A DNA stretch of 64,000 bases from the NCBI RefSeq assembly GCF_002101965.1, contig NZ_LQQA01000009.1, positions 211,578-275,577 on the forward strand, given 5' to 3'. Under the pieces are notes generated by a model. That model worked only from the letters and a program-made list of their open reading frames with translations, was not told where the DNA came from and made no database searches. This DNA is from Mycolicibacterium wolinskyi (GTDB taxonomy: Bacteria; Actinomycetota; Actinomycetes; Mycobacteriales; Mycobacteriaceae). This document shows positions 15,607 to 24,151 of the stretch, piece by piece (positions within the stretch are counted from its first letter, which is position 1; each line of letters starts with the position of its first letter). The position numbers were made by a program, and so were the translations under genes.

Positions 15607-16928
15607 GCAACCTGTTCTTGAGGGGTGGGGGTTTCGGACGTTGCCTTTGCCGGTGCGGTCTCGCGGGTACGCACGGCCAGCGCGGTGGAGATGATGCCCA
15701 TCGCGACGAACAGCAGTGCCGGGCCGAGCCAGCCCATCGCGCCGTAGACGAGCGTGGCGACGAAGGGCACGAAGCCGACGATCACCGATGCGCCGTTGTA
15801 GCCCAATGAGATTCCCGAGGACCGGACGTTGGCCGGGAACTGCTCGGAGAACCAGCTCGATTCGACCGCGAAGATCGGATCGTGGCTGAGCAGCAGTGCG
15901 AGCGCCACCGCGACGACGATCATGATGAAGGCGCCGGTGTTGATCAGCAGGAACATCGGGATGCCGAAGGCGATGGTGAAGACCGAGCCGATGAGGAAGA
16001 CCGGCTTGCGGCCGATGCGGTCGCTCAGAGCACCGAACAGCGGCAGGCTCGCGACACCGAGTGCGGAGCCGACCAGCGTGCCGGTGAGAACGTCGGTCTT
16101 CGACGAGATCGAGGCGAGGCCCACGTAGGACAACACGAAGCTGGTGGCGACGTAGTAGCCGCCGGTCTCGGCGAGCCGCAGGCCGATGATCCGCAGGATC
16201 ATCCGCCAGTCCGACCGGATGACTTCGAGAGCGGGCTGGCGGTGAATCTCGTTGGCGTCCTTGATCTCTTCAAACGCCGGTGACTCGCTGACGCCGAGCC
16301 GGACGTAGATGCCGACGGCCACCATCACGGCCGAGGCCAGAAAGGGCGCCCGCCAGACCCAGTCGCCGTCGAACAACGCGCTCGACAACAGGAATGCACC
16401 GTTCGCCAGCACGAGCCCGAGCGGGATGCCGATCTGTGGGATGGCGCCGAAGAACCCGCGGCGATGTGCCGGGGCATGTTCGACCGCCATCAGCACCGCG
16501 CCGCCCCACTCGGCACCGAATCCCACGCCCTGGACCATGCGCAGCACGATCAGGAGAATCGGTGCCAGAACGCCGATCTGGTCATAGGTGGGCAGCACAC
16601 CGATGAGCACGGTGCCGATGCCCATGACCACCAGCGACCAGAACAGCACGGCCTTGCGGCCGAACCGGTCACCGAAGTGGCCGGCCAGGTAGCCGCCGAC
16701 CGGCCGCATGACGAACCCGACGGCCAGGGTGGCGAAGGATGCCAGCACGCCGACGATCGGCTCGTCGGCGTGGAAGAACACACTGCCGAAGTAGGCGGCC
16801 GCGGCAGTGCCGTAGATGAAGAAGTCGTAGCTCTCCACCGCGGAGCCGATCATCGAGGCGATCGACACACGGCGTGGATTGTTCACCGGCGCAGGGGATT
16901 CGGCGGCGTCGTTCGGTGGTGCGGTCAT
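15603..16928 (-). CDS. MHS-family MFS transporter
   Basis: A 441-residue permease with SMIGSAVESYDFFIYG at helix 1, GHFGDRFGRKAV between helices 2 and 3, RMVQGVGFGAEWGGA in helix 4 and VSESPAF in the central loop, all hallmarks of the metabolite:H+ symporter family. It is co-translated with the split transketolase and lies 33 nt downstream of the hydroxyacid dehydrogenase, so it most likely imports the substrate of this locus, an organic acid or polyol acid. Confidence 0.88.
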   Translation of the reverse strand: MTAPPNDAAESPAPVNNPRRVSIASMIGSAVESYDFFIYGTAAAAYFGSVFFHADEPIVGVLASFATLAVGFVMRPVGGYLAGHFGDRFGRKAVLFWSLVVMGIGTVLIGVLPTYDQIGVLAPILLIVLRMVQGVGFGAEWGGAVLMAVEHAPAHRRGFFGAIPQIGIPLGLVLANGAFLLSSALFDGDWVWRAPFLASAVMVAVGIYVRLGVSESPAFEEIKDANEIHRQPALEVIRSDWRMILRIIGLRLAETGGYYVATSFVLSYVGLASISSKTDVLTGTLVGSALGVASLPLFGALSDRIGRKPVFLIGSVFTIAFGIPMFLLINTGAFIMIVVAVALALLLSHDPIFAVESSWFSEQFPANVRSSGISLGYNGASVIVGFVPFVATLVYGAMGWLGPALLFVAMGIISTALAVRTRETAPAKATSETPTPQEQVA

Positions 16929-16961
16929 CGTATTCCTGGGTCGAAGGGACGTGGCAGGCGG

Positions 16962-17810
16962 TTATTCGTAGGTCTCGATGACGCGGCTGTCATCGCGGAG
17001 TCCGAGGCCGAGCTCGCCGGCCTGCTGATAGCGGGAGCGAGCGACGTCGAGCAGCGGAACCGGAGCGCCCGCGCGGGCGGCCGCATCGGCGACCAGGCCG
17101 CTGTCTTTGACGAAGATGTTGATGGTGCTGGTGACCGGCGCGTCGGTGCCCAGGAGCATGCGCGGGCCGCGGTCCGAGAGCATCCACGAACCGGCCGCAC
17201 CGTGCTGAACCAGGTCGAGTACGGCGGCTTTGTCCAGGCCCAGCGCATCGGCGAGGTGCAACGCCTCGGCCGCGGCCACGATGTGGACCGAGCACAGGTG
17301 TTGGTTGACCACCTTGATCGCCTGCCCGCCGCCGAGATCGGAGCCGATGAACCGGACCGTGCCGAGTGTGTCGAGCACATCGCGCACCGCGTCGACGTCG
17401 TCTCGGGCGCCTGCCGCGAAGATGACGAGTTCGCCGGTCTGGGCCCGGGCGACTCCGCCGGTAACCGGGGCGTCGACGACACGTGCTCCGGCGGCCGTCA
17501 ACCGCGCAGCGGCAGCAGTCAGCGCGTCGGGACCGATCGTCGACATCACGATCCAGGTCTGGCCGCCCAGTTCCTGCCCCGCCTCCGACACCAGGGTGTC
17601 CAACTGCTCTGGCGTGGCCACCATGACCACGACGATCGGCGTTTTCGAGGCGAGGCCGATGGCGGCGACAGCGTCGATCCCGGCTTCGGCGGCCCGTTGC
17701 CGCGCCGGCTCGAACGGGTCGACACCGACGACCTGATGGCCGGCCTTCGCGAGCACTGCGGCCATGGGAAGGCCGATCGCGCCCAGGCCGACGAACGTGA
17801 CGGAACTCAA
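16962..17810 (-). CDS. Beta-hydroxyacid dehydrogenase (HIBADH family)
   Basis: About 282 residues. The Rossmann motif VGLGAIGLPMA is at the N-terminus, VDAPVTGGVARAQTGEL is the family substrate-binding loop, and the catalytic lysine lies in GGGQAIKVVNQ. Members oxidise 3-hydroxyisobutyrate, tartronate or related hydroxyacids with NAD(P). The TTG at 17810 lies 5 nt after GGAGG; a GTG one codon upstream is also possible. A longer frame (to 17870) would run through the GntR operator sites and is rejected. First gene of the minus-strand operon controlled from 17824-17850. Confidence 0.87.
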   Translation of the reverse strand: MSSVTFVGLGAIGLPMAAVLAKAGHQVVGVDPFEPARQRAAEAGIDAVAAIGLASKTPIVVVMVATPEQLDTLVSEAGQELGGQTWIVMSTIGPDALTAAAARLTAAGARVVDAPVTGGVARAQTGELVIFAAGARDDVDAVRDVLDTLGTVRFIGSDLGGGQAIKVVNQHLCSVHIVAAAEALHLADALGLDKAAVLDLVQHGAAGSWMLSDRGPRMLLGTDAPVTSTINIFVKDSGLVADAAARAGAPVPLLDVARSRYQQAGELGLGLRDDSRVIETYE

Positions 17811-17823
17811 CACTGCCTCCACA

Positions 17824-17850
17824 TTGGTCGAACCAAATTGGTTGAACCAA
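17824..17850. promoter_or_regulatory. Two FadR/GntR-type operators upstream of the hydroxyacid dehydrogenase operon
   Basis: TTGGTCGAACCAA (17824-17836) and TTGGTTGAACCAA (17838-17850) both fit TGGT-n3-ACCA, the consensus of FCD-type GntR regulators, with centres 14 nt apart. They lie 14-40 nt upstream of the start codon at 17810, placing a repressor over the promoter. The FCD-GntR gene begins 160 nt away in the opposite direction. Confidence 0.7.
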
Positions 17851-17984
17851 TACGGTATGGCGTGGGTCACTTCATGTCAACCCGGTTGCCGAGCACACGG
17901 AAGGACGGCGCTGAAGTGCGAGATTGCCGCTGCGGCTGACAACCGCGCGGCCGGTCACTCCGCTACAGTGGAGACGCCGGTCAC

Positions 17985-17998
17985 ATTGGTCGGCCAAT
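17985..17998. promoter_or_regulatory. Related palindrome in front of the GntR gene
   Basis: ATTGGTCGGCCAAT has 5-nt palindromic arms (ATTGG/CCAAT) and resembles the two sites at 17824-17850, with a shorter centre. It ends 15 nt before the GntR start codon and overlaps its leader, so it is a likely autoregulatory site of lower affinity. Confidence 0.5.
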
Positions 17999-18013
17999 CG
18001 TGGAAGGTGAACG

Positions 18014-18745
18014 ATGGACGCCCTGGAACGCGTGGTCGAGCAGATCATGAGTTCTGCGACGCGCACCTCGGACGGCTCGATCGCGCGGCTGCCCACCGAA
18101 CGTCAGCTCGCCGAGACTCTTGGCATCAGCCGCGGAGCACTCCGCGAGCAACTCGCCGCCCTGGAGTCTCTCGGTCTGGTGACGCGCACGCAGGGCAGCG
18201 GAATTCACCTCGCCCCGACCAGCCCGACGCCGGTGCGGTTGTACTTCGATCTGAGCGTGCGGCTCGGCCTCATCACGACCGATCAGCTCGAGCGCGGCCG
18301 GGAGATGTTGGAGGAGACCGTCGTTCGTGCGGCCGCGGTCAGGGCGACGCCAGCGGATCTGGCCGAACTCGAAAGTTACGTCGAGCAGATGGTCGACGGT
18401 TCTTCATCAGGCGACCACCAGAAAGCCGATGCCGCCGATTACAACTTTCATCGCTGCCTCTACCGCATCGTCGACAACCCGGTGTTGAACCTGATCGCCG
18501 ACGGGCTGGTGGACGTGTTGCGCGAACTGCTCACCCAGCGACGGGTTCGCGCCATCAATTCCGAGGAGCCCGACGAGCACGGGCATTACCGGACCGATCT
18601 CATCCATCAACAGATCGTCGGCGCGCTTCGGTTGCGTGATCCGGACCTCGCGGCCGCGACGATGGCGGCGCACTTCGAACAGTGGCGCCACATCACCGAC
18701 GAGCCTGCCGACGCGGACGAACCGGACGTACGCGCGGCCGGGTAG
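18014..18745 (+). CDS. FCD-domain GntR-family transcriptional regulator
   Basis: A 243-residue regulator. The winged helix is visible in LPTERQLAETLGISRGALRE and LESLGLVTRTQGSG; the C-terminal FCD helical domain contains FHRCLYR and DLIHQQIVGAL, with the Asp/His positions that bind a metal or carboxylate ligand. GGAAGGTGA precedes the ATG. It is divergent from the hydroxyacid dehydrogenase/transketolase operon and should repress it until an organic-acid ligand binds. Its stop abuts the stop of the convergent fused dehydrogenase (TAGCTA). Confidence 0.9.
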   Translation: MDALERVVEQIMSSATRTSDGSIARLPTERQLAETLGISRGALREQLAALESLGLVTRTQGSGIHLAPTSPTPVRLYFDLSVRLGLITTDQLERGREMLEETVVRAAAVRATPADLAELESYVEQMVDGSSSGDHQKADAADYNFHRCLYRIVDNPVLNLIADGLVDVLRELLTQRRVRAINSEEPDEHGHYRTDLIHQQIVGALRLRDPDLAAATMAAHFEQWRHITDEPADADEPDVRAAG

Positions 18746-19984
18746 CTAGGCGCTCGCAGGTTCCGAGAAGGCCGCCAGCGCCGCCTCCACACCCCGTTCC
18801 AGGGCAGTTCCGTTGCCCCAGCCCACGTAGTAGTACAGCTGCAGCACCGCCTCGCGGAGTTCCTCGGCGCTGAGCTCACGGTTGGCCAGGGCGCCGCGGA
18901 CCTGAACCTCGATGAGGTCGGACCGGCCCAACATCGCCGTCGCGCCCATCACGAGCAGTCGCCGATCGCGGATGGAAAGGCCCGGCCGGCTCCAGATCTC
19001 GGCGAACAGATGGTCGACGGTCTTCTCCAGTGCCGGGGTCCGCTGCGCCGGGATGGCGTCGGCGACCTCTTGGCCGTACACGGCACCCATCACCGCGAGG
19101 CCGAGTTCGGTTTTGTCGCTGGGCTTTTCAGCATCGATGCCCAGGGTGTCCGTCCCCTGCTCGCGAACCGCGTCGACCACGGGAACGGCGACGCGACCCT
19201 CGGCGGCCAGCTCCTGGGCGGCTGCGAGATCCTTGTCCATCAACCGCAGTATCTGCGGCGCAAAGGCTTTCGTGCCCTCCGTGCGCCCAAGCAAGGTGAA
19301 CATCGTGGTGCCGTCCGGATCGGCTTCTTCGATCACGGTCTTCAGCGTCTCGGGGTCCACACCCGCCGACGACGCGAGCTCGGCCGCCTCGTGCATGACG
19401 CGCCACGTTCCGTAGGTCACGACATTTCGGGCGATCTTGGTCGCCATCCCGGCACCCAGCGGCCCGCAGTGCACGACCTTCTTGGCGAAATCGTCGAGCA
19501 CCGGCATGGCGCGGCGCACGGTGTGATCATCGCCGCCGACCATCGCGACCAGACCGTTGTGCGCGGCGAGATTGCCCGGTGTCACACCGCAATCCAGCAA
19601 CGCGACCCCGGCAGCCGCACATTGCTCGGCCAGGGCGTGCACCTCGGGCACCGCGACCGTCGACAGCAACACCACGATGAGACCGGGGTGCGCCCCGGCG
19701 AGCAGGCCGTCAGAACCGTTCAACACCGCGCGGACCTGATCGGCGTCGACCACGGCGATCAGGACCACGTCGCTTTCGCGCGCGACCTCCGCGGGCGACG
19801 CCTCGGTCGCGGGCACCCCGTCGAGGTCGGCTGCGGCTTCGGGCCGGATGTCGTAGACGAGTGGGGTGCGCCCACTTCGGGCCAGGCTCACCGCGACACC
19901 GCCGCCGATCATGCCAAGCCCGATGACACCGGCGCGCGGCGCACGCCGCGTGACCTGCGTATCCGTGGTGATCTCAACACTCAT
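18746..19984 (-). CDS. Fusion of HIBADH-type dehydrogenase and carboxymuconolactone decarboxylase-like domain
   Basis: A 412-residue protein. Residues 1-300 form a beta-hydroxyacid dehydrogenase (GVIGLGMIGGGVA, LLDCGVTPGN, catalytic Lys in GMATKIARNVV). Residues about 310-405 match the carboxymuconolactone decarboxylase/AhpD-like helical domain (RDRRLLVMGATAML...ELSAEELREAVLQLYYYVGWG), but there is no CxxC and the usual conserved His is not seen, so this domain is not a peroxidase. A single chain could oxidise a hydroxyacid and act on the product. Divergent from a TetR gene that probably controls it. Confidence 0.85.
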   Translation of the reverse strand: MSVEITTDTQVTRRAPRAGVIGLGMIGGGVAVSLARSGRTPLVYDIRPEAAADLDGVPATEASPAEVARESDVVLIAVVDADQVRAVLNGSDGLLAGAHPGLIVVLLSTVAVPEVHALAEQCAAAGVALLDCGVTPGNLAAHNGLVAMVGGDDHTVRRAMPVLDDFAKKVVHCGPLGAGMATKIARNVVTYGTWRVMHEAAELASSAGVDPETLKTVIEEADPDGTTMFTLLGRTEGTKAFAPQILRLMDKDLAAAQELAAEGRVAVPVVDAVREQGTDTLGIDAEKPSDKTELGLAVMGAVYGQEVADAIPAQRTPALEKTVDHLFAEIWSRPGLSIRDRRLLVMGATAMLGRSDLIEVQVRGALANRELSAEELREAVLQLYYYVGWGNGTALERGVEAALAAFSEPASA

Positions 19985-20004
19985 CTCGACCCCTACCGCT
20001 AACC

Positions 20005-20020
20005 TAACTAAGTTCAGTTA
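20005..20020. promoter_or_regulatory. Imperfect palindrome between fused dehydrogenase and TetR genes
   Basis: TAACTAAGTTCAGTTA has TAACT/AGTTA arms and sits 21 nt upstream of the fused dehydrogenase start and about 46 nt upstream of the TetR start. Its position and AT-rich half-sites fit a TetR operator governing both divergent genes. The centre is not symmetric, so the exact boundaries are uncertain. Confidence 0.45.
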
Positions 20021-20066
20021 AACGCAGCCTATCGCCGATACGCGCTGGACAGGAGGGCTCGCCCGG

Positions 20067-20783
20067 GTGATTCCTAGCACATCTAACGACAATGTGGGCG
20101 CCAAGCCACGGCGCCGCAACCGCCGCGGCGAAGGCGAGCAGCTGCGCGCCGACATCCTCGCCGCGGTCAACCGGCTGCTCGACCGCTGGGGCGGCGACGA
20201 GAAGCTGACCATCCGCGCGGTGGCGCACGAAGTGGGCGTCGCGGCACCCAGCATCTACCTGCATTTCTCCGACAAGGCCGAATTGGTGTGGGCGGCGCTC
20301 GCCGACAAGTACCGTCAACTGGCCCAGCAGATGTCGGCTGCCGGTCTGACCGCCGCGGCGGGCGGTCCGCGGGAGAAGCTGCGCGCCCAGGTCCACGCGT
20401 ATTGCCGCTTCGCCGTGGACAATCCGGGTCATTACCGGCTGATGTACCAGGTACGCCAGCCCACCGTGGATCCGGGCCGGCTCGGCAATCACCCCGCGCG
20501 TCAGGTGTCGGGGTTGCTGCGGGCGGGCCTCACCGCATCGGCCGACGCGGGCTACCCGCTGGCACTCCCCCTGCACCAGGCCGCACACACGCTGTGGACC
20601 GGCCTGCACGGCATGGTCTCGGTACAGCACAGCTTCGCCATGGGCGGCTCGACCGAGGACCTGCTCGAACTCGCCGACGGCCTATTGGATCTGGTGGTCG
20701 CGGACGAGCCGGCGTCCGGCCGCACCTACCCGCCGCAGACCGGTGTCGACCGCGTCATCGCCGCCGTGGTCGGTCCCGAATGA
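20067..20783 (+). CDS. TetR/AcrR-family regulator
   Basis: A 238-residue regulator starting with GTG, nine nt after AGGAGGG. The HTH reads LTIRAVAHEVGVAAPSIYLHF (about residues 45-65), followed by the DKAELVWAAL connector; the C-terminal region (NPGHYRLMYQ, LHGMVSVQHS) resembles the TetR_C_13/WHG-type ligand domain. Divergent from the fused dehydrogenase-CMD gene. Ligand unknown. Confidence 0.9.
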   Translation: MIPSTSNDNVGAKPRRRNRRGEGEQLRADILAAVNRLLDRWGGDEKLTIRAVAHEVGVAAPSIYLHFSDKAELVWAALADKYRQLAQQMSAAGLTAAAGGPREKLRAQVHAYCRFAVDNPGHYRLMYQVRQPTVDPGRLGNHPARQVSGLLRAGLTASADAGYPLALPLHQAAHTLWTGLHGMVSVQHSFAMGGSTEDLLELADGLLDLVVADEPASGRTYPPQTGVDRVIAAVVGPE

Positions 20784-20803
20784 CGCCTGTCTTGCCGGTA
20801 CGA

Positions 20804-21871
20804 CTACGCGATGTCGGCGATCGCGGCAGCGGTCTGCAGGTCGGCGTAGGCCGCCGAATAACGCTGCGCCAGTGCGAGCGCGATGTCGGGCCGTTGCCAC
20901 AACTCCCCCGCGCTCGCGGTGCACAGCCACAGCGTCAGGCCGTGCGCGACCGAGGCGCGGTACCGCAGCCAGATCTCGTCCATCGAGGGCAGCTCGTCGG
21001 CAGGCAGCCCGAGCGCATCGCGATACTCGACGAGCAGCGCTTGTTCGCTGCTGCGCCGGTCGGCAATCGTCAACGCGCCCTGCAGGAAATAGCCGAGATC
21101 GAGCGACCAGTTGCCGCGGCGGGCCACCTGCCAGTCCAGGAAGCCGACCTCCCCGCTCGGCAACAGATAGGTGTTGCCGATGTGCGGGTCACCGTGCAGC
21201 AGCGTCTGCGGTGAACGGGTGAGGCTACGGATGTAGGGCTTCCAGATCTCGTCGATGAGACCCTCGATGGTCAGCGCCATGACCTCGTCGGGGGCATCGT
21301 CGCCCAACCGCTCGAGCGCGGCAGGCAACGGTGCGATCTCCATGCCGTCCCACGGCAGGAACGGTTCCAGCCAGCCGAGCGCCGGATTGTCCGAAAGCCG
21401 TTTATCCCAGTACTTTCCGTGCATGCGCGCCAGTCCGCACACTCCGCTGGCCGCCTCGTCGACGGTCAGCGGCCGGGTCGCATCGCGCGGATCTGCCCCG
21501 CGCGCGGTGAGGTCCTCCATGACCAGCAGGAAATCCTCGTCGGCCTCGTCGATCGGCGCGGCGTACACCGTCGGGTGCTCAAGCGGCAGATCCACGCCGC
21601 AGTTGAACAGCCGCGGCTCGTGCAGCAGACCACTCGTCATCTTGATGAGGATCTTGTGGTCGGGGTCAACAGCTTTCGCGAACACGGTGGTCGGGCCGAT
21701 GCCCGAGGAGTACGTCACCGCGAGGCGGGCACGGCGGTTGGTCCCGTCGTCGCGCATGTCGATCCTCACCGCATCGACGACGGCGTCCGGATGGTGCCCG
21801 GACAACGCCGCGGTCATCCAGCCAGGGGTGATCTCGTCCCAGTCCTTCGGGACGGTCAGACTGGCGGTCAC
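20804..21871 (-). CDS. Aminoglycoside phosphotransferase-like kinase family protein
   Basis: About 355 residues. The kinase-like fold is shown by the Brenner motif LLHGDPHIGNTYLL and the metal-binding FLDWQ that follows about 15 residues later, with LLVMEDL in the hinge. GTG at 21871 overlaps the P450 stop (GTGA), which fixes the start; a longer frame is not needed. Mycobacterial APH-family proteins beside P450 or FadE genes are not usually antibiotic resistance genes; they may phosphorylate small hydroxylated metabolites. Here it could act on the P450 product; inference only. Confidence 0.85.
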   Translation of the reverse strand: MTASLTVPKDWDEITPGWMTAALSGHHPDAVVDAVRIDMRDDGTNRRARLAVTYSSGIGPTTVFAKAVDPDHKILIKMTSGLLHEPRLFNCGVDLPLEHPTVYAAPIDEADEDFLLVMEDLTARGADPRDATRPLTVDEAASGVCGLARMHGKYWDKRLSDNPALGWLEPFLPWDGMEIAPLPAALERLGDDAPDEVMALTIEGLIDEIWKPYIRSLTRSPQTLLHGDPHIGNTYLLPSGEVGFLDWQVARRGNWSLDLGYFLQGALTIADRRSSEQALLVEYRDALGLPADELPSMDEIWLRYRASVAHGLTLWLCTASAGELWQRPDIALALAQRYSAAYADLQTAAAIADIA

Positions 21872-23070
21872 CTCACGAACGCCGGCATCGAGTCCCAGCC
21901 ACGGACCGTGGAAGTCGGTGACAAGGCCGCGTTGTCCAAGTCGACCTCCCATTCCGGGAAGCGCTTCAGGATCTCCTCCAGCGCAATCCGTCCCTCAAGG
22001 CGCGCGAGCGCCGAGCCGAGGCAGAAATGGGTGCCCACACTGAACGCCAAATGCTGGCGTGGTTCGCGGTGGATGTCGAAAACCTCGCCGTCCGGCGGGA
22101 ATTGGCGACTGTCGCGGACCGCCGCGCCGATGAGCATCATCATGACACTCCCCTCCGGCACCGTCTGGCCGTAGTACTCGACGTCGCGGGTGACGTAGCG
22201 GGCGACGTGCGGTGCGGGCGGCTCGTAGCGCAACAGCTCCTCGATGGCCTGCGGGATGAGGGCCGGGCTCTCGACGAGTTGGCGCCGCTGGTCGGGATGC
22301 TCGGCCAGAACCTTTGCGGCCCAGCCGATCAGCCGGGTGGTGGTTTCGTTGCCCGCACCCGCCACGACATTGATGTAGATGAGCAATTCCTCGCGGGTGA
22401 GGTGACGCGTCACGCCGTGCTCGTCGGTGAACTCGACATTGAGGAGCTCGGTCATGATGTCGTCGGACGGGTTGTTCTTGCGCCAGTCGATGTACGTCTC
22501 GAAGATGGACCCGTCGACCAGCCCCTCCTTGGCCGCCTTCATGGGCTTGCCCGCCTCGGTGCGCAACTGTTCGTTGGCATGGTCGCGGATCATCTCCTGG
22601 TCATCTTCCGGAATGCCCAGCAGCGCGCTGATAACCCGCATCGGCATGACGGCGCCGAAGTCGGTGATGAAGTCGAACTTTCCGGCCCCCACGAGCGGAT
22701 CGAGCGACTGTGCGCAGAACTCCCGGATCTTGGGTTCGAGCGCGTTGATCTTGCGGGGCGTGAACATCCGCGACAACAACTTCCGGTGGGTCGTGTGGAT
22801 CGGTGGATCCTCGAATATCAGCGCCCCCGACGGGATGTCGATGTTGGCCTTGATCAACTCGATGATCGCGCCGCGTGCCGAGCTGAAGGTCTCATGGTCG
22901 ATGAGCGCTTTGTTGACGTCGGCGAAGCGGCTCAGCGCATAGAAGTCGTGCTGCTCGTTGTAGTACAGCGGCGCTTCTTCGCGCAGTCGCGCGAACGTCG
23001 GGTACGGGTTGGCGTTGATTTCGACGTCGTAGGGGTCGAAGTACACGTTCTGCGTGGCGCTGACTGTCAC
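21868..23070 (-). CDS. Cytochrome P450
   Basis: A 400-residue bacterial P450. The I-helix oxygen-activation motif AGNETTTR, the K-helix ExxR in EELLRYEPP, and the heme-thiolate loop AFSVGTHFCLGSALARLEG are all complete. The start is GTG at 23070. Related mycobacterial P450s (CYP125/142/123-like range) hydroxylate terpenoids, steroids or fatty acids; family assignment needs alignment. It is the first gene of an operon with the phosphotransferase, expressed from a promoter bearing a LacI-type operator identical to that of the transporter-lacI operon. Confidence 0.93.
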   Translation of the reverse strand: MTVSATQNVYFDPYDVEINANPYPTFARLREEAPLYYNEQHDFYALSRFADVNKALIDHETFSSARGAIIELIKANIDIPSGALIFEDPPIHTTHRKLLSRMFTPRKINALEPKIREFCAQSLDPLVGAGKFDFITDFGAVMPMRVISALLGIPEDDQEMIRDHANEQLRTEAGKPMKAAKEGLVDGSIFETYIDWRKNNPSDDIMTELLNVEFTDEHGVTRHLTREELLIYINVVAGAGNETTTRLIGWAAKVLAEHPDQRRQLVESPALIPQAIEELLRYEPPAPHVARYVTRDVEYYGQTVPEGSVMMMLIGAAVRDSRQFPPDGEVFDIHREPRQHLAFSVGTHFCLGSALARLEGRIALEEILKRFPEWEVDLDNAALSPTSTVRGWDSMPAFVR

Positions 23071-23117
23071 GAAAATCCGCCTCTCTGTGTCCGAGAGCGG
23101 AGTTTACACACGGATGG

Positions 23118-23129
23118 TTATGCGCGTAA
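23118..23129. promoter_or_regulatory. LacI-type operator in the P450 promoter
   Basis: TTATGCGCGTAA is a 12-nt near-palindrome (one mismatch) with the central GC typical of LacI-family sites. It lies 48 nt upstream of the P450 start. On the coding strand it is followed by GTAAACT (a TAnnnT -10 element) and an AGAGAGGCGG ribosome site, so a bound repressor would cover the -35 region. The same 12-nt word occurs at 25519-25530. Confidence 0.65.
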
Positions 23130-23164
23130 GTGACTCGGCGGATCAATGTTGGCGAGGCCGGAAT

Positions 23165-24151
23165 CTAAGTGGAATCGCGCACGATGAGCGTTGCCACGCC
23201 GGCGCTGCTGGGTTCCTGATCAGTGGGGTAGCCCAGCTCCGACATCATCGCCGCGACCGCGACGTCGACGATTGCCTTGGCGTCGAACGACACCGACGTG
23301 AGCGGTGGCGCACTGACCGCGCCCAGTTCGATGGCGTTCACGCCCATCACCGCCATATCTTGTGGACACCGCAACCCGGCACGACGGAGCCCGTGCAGCA
23401 CGACGAAGGCCGTCTCGTCACTTTGCGCGCAGATCGCGGTCACGCCGTCGGCGGCCCAGCCCGAAACGATCTCGGCGGCATTGGAACCGTCGGCGGCGAA
23501 GCTGGCCACACCGATCTCCGGCAGCCCTCGGCGCTGCGCGGCTGCGCGCAAACCCACCAGCCAGTAGTCGCCGAGGGGCCGCAGTTCCTCGTCGGTCGTG
23601 TAGGCGAACGCGAGCCGGGTGTGTCCCCGTGACGCCAGGTGTTCGACGCGCATCTCACCGATGCTGCGATCCAACGCGCCGATCGCGTGCAACTGCGAGC
23701 TGCCGAGGTGAATCTGCGGTATCCCCGACGCGGTGGCCGCCGCCAGTGCGTTGCCGGTCAACGGGAACGTGCTGGTGATGGCCACCGGGTTGAGGTCGGC
23801 GATGGCGTCGACGACGTTGCGGTCATCGTCGGTCTCGAACTGAAGGGACAACACGATGCCGTGCCGGGCGAGCGCGGTGGTGAGACGGCTACCGACTTCG
23901 ATCGGCAGGTTGCCCAATGAGAGCCGGCCGACGATGTAGAGCACCACGCCGCTGCCGCCGACCGCGAGGTTGCGGGCGGCGAGGTTGGGCCGATAACCGA
24001 GCTGGGCCGCGGCGTTGCGTACCGCGGCCTGGGTCTGCTCTGAGATACGTTGCCCTTCAACGTTGTTGAGCACATAGCTGACGGTCGCGGTCGACACGTT
24101 GGCAAGTCTGGCGACGTCGGCCTTCGTCGGTCGACCTTTGGTGGTGCTCAC
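23165..24151 (-). CDS. LacI-family transcriptional regulator
   Basis: A 328-residue repressor. The N-terminal HTH and hinge are complete ([20 protein letters not shown] ... [13 protein letters not shown]), followed by the periplasmic-binding-like ligand domain ([26 protein letters not shown]). It overlaps the transporter stop by 4 nt, forming a transporter-regulator operon. Very similar operators in front of this operon and of the P450 operon mark it as their likely common, autoregulating repressor. Confidence 0.92.
   Translation of the reverse strand: MSTTKGRPTKADVARLANVSTATVSYVLNNVEGQRISEQTQAAVRNAAAQLGYRPNLAARNLAVGGSGVVLYIVGRLSLGNLPIEVGSRLTTALARHGIVLSLQFETDDDRNVVDAIADLNPVAITSTFPLTGNALAAATASGIPQIHLGSSQLHAIGALDRSIGEMRVEHLASRGHTRLAFAYTTDEELRPLGDYWLVGLRAAAQRRGLPEIGVASFAADGSNAAEIVSGWAADGVTAICAQSDETAFVVLHGLRRAGLRCPQDMAVMGVNAIELGAVSAPPLTSVSFDAKAIVDVAVAAMMSELGYPTDQEPSSAGVATLIVRDST

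Noticed and set aside
20804..21871. Aminoglycoside resistance gene
   Set aside because: Only the general kinase fold is shared. Coupling with a P450 and a metabolic LacI regulon speaks for a small-metabolite kinase.
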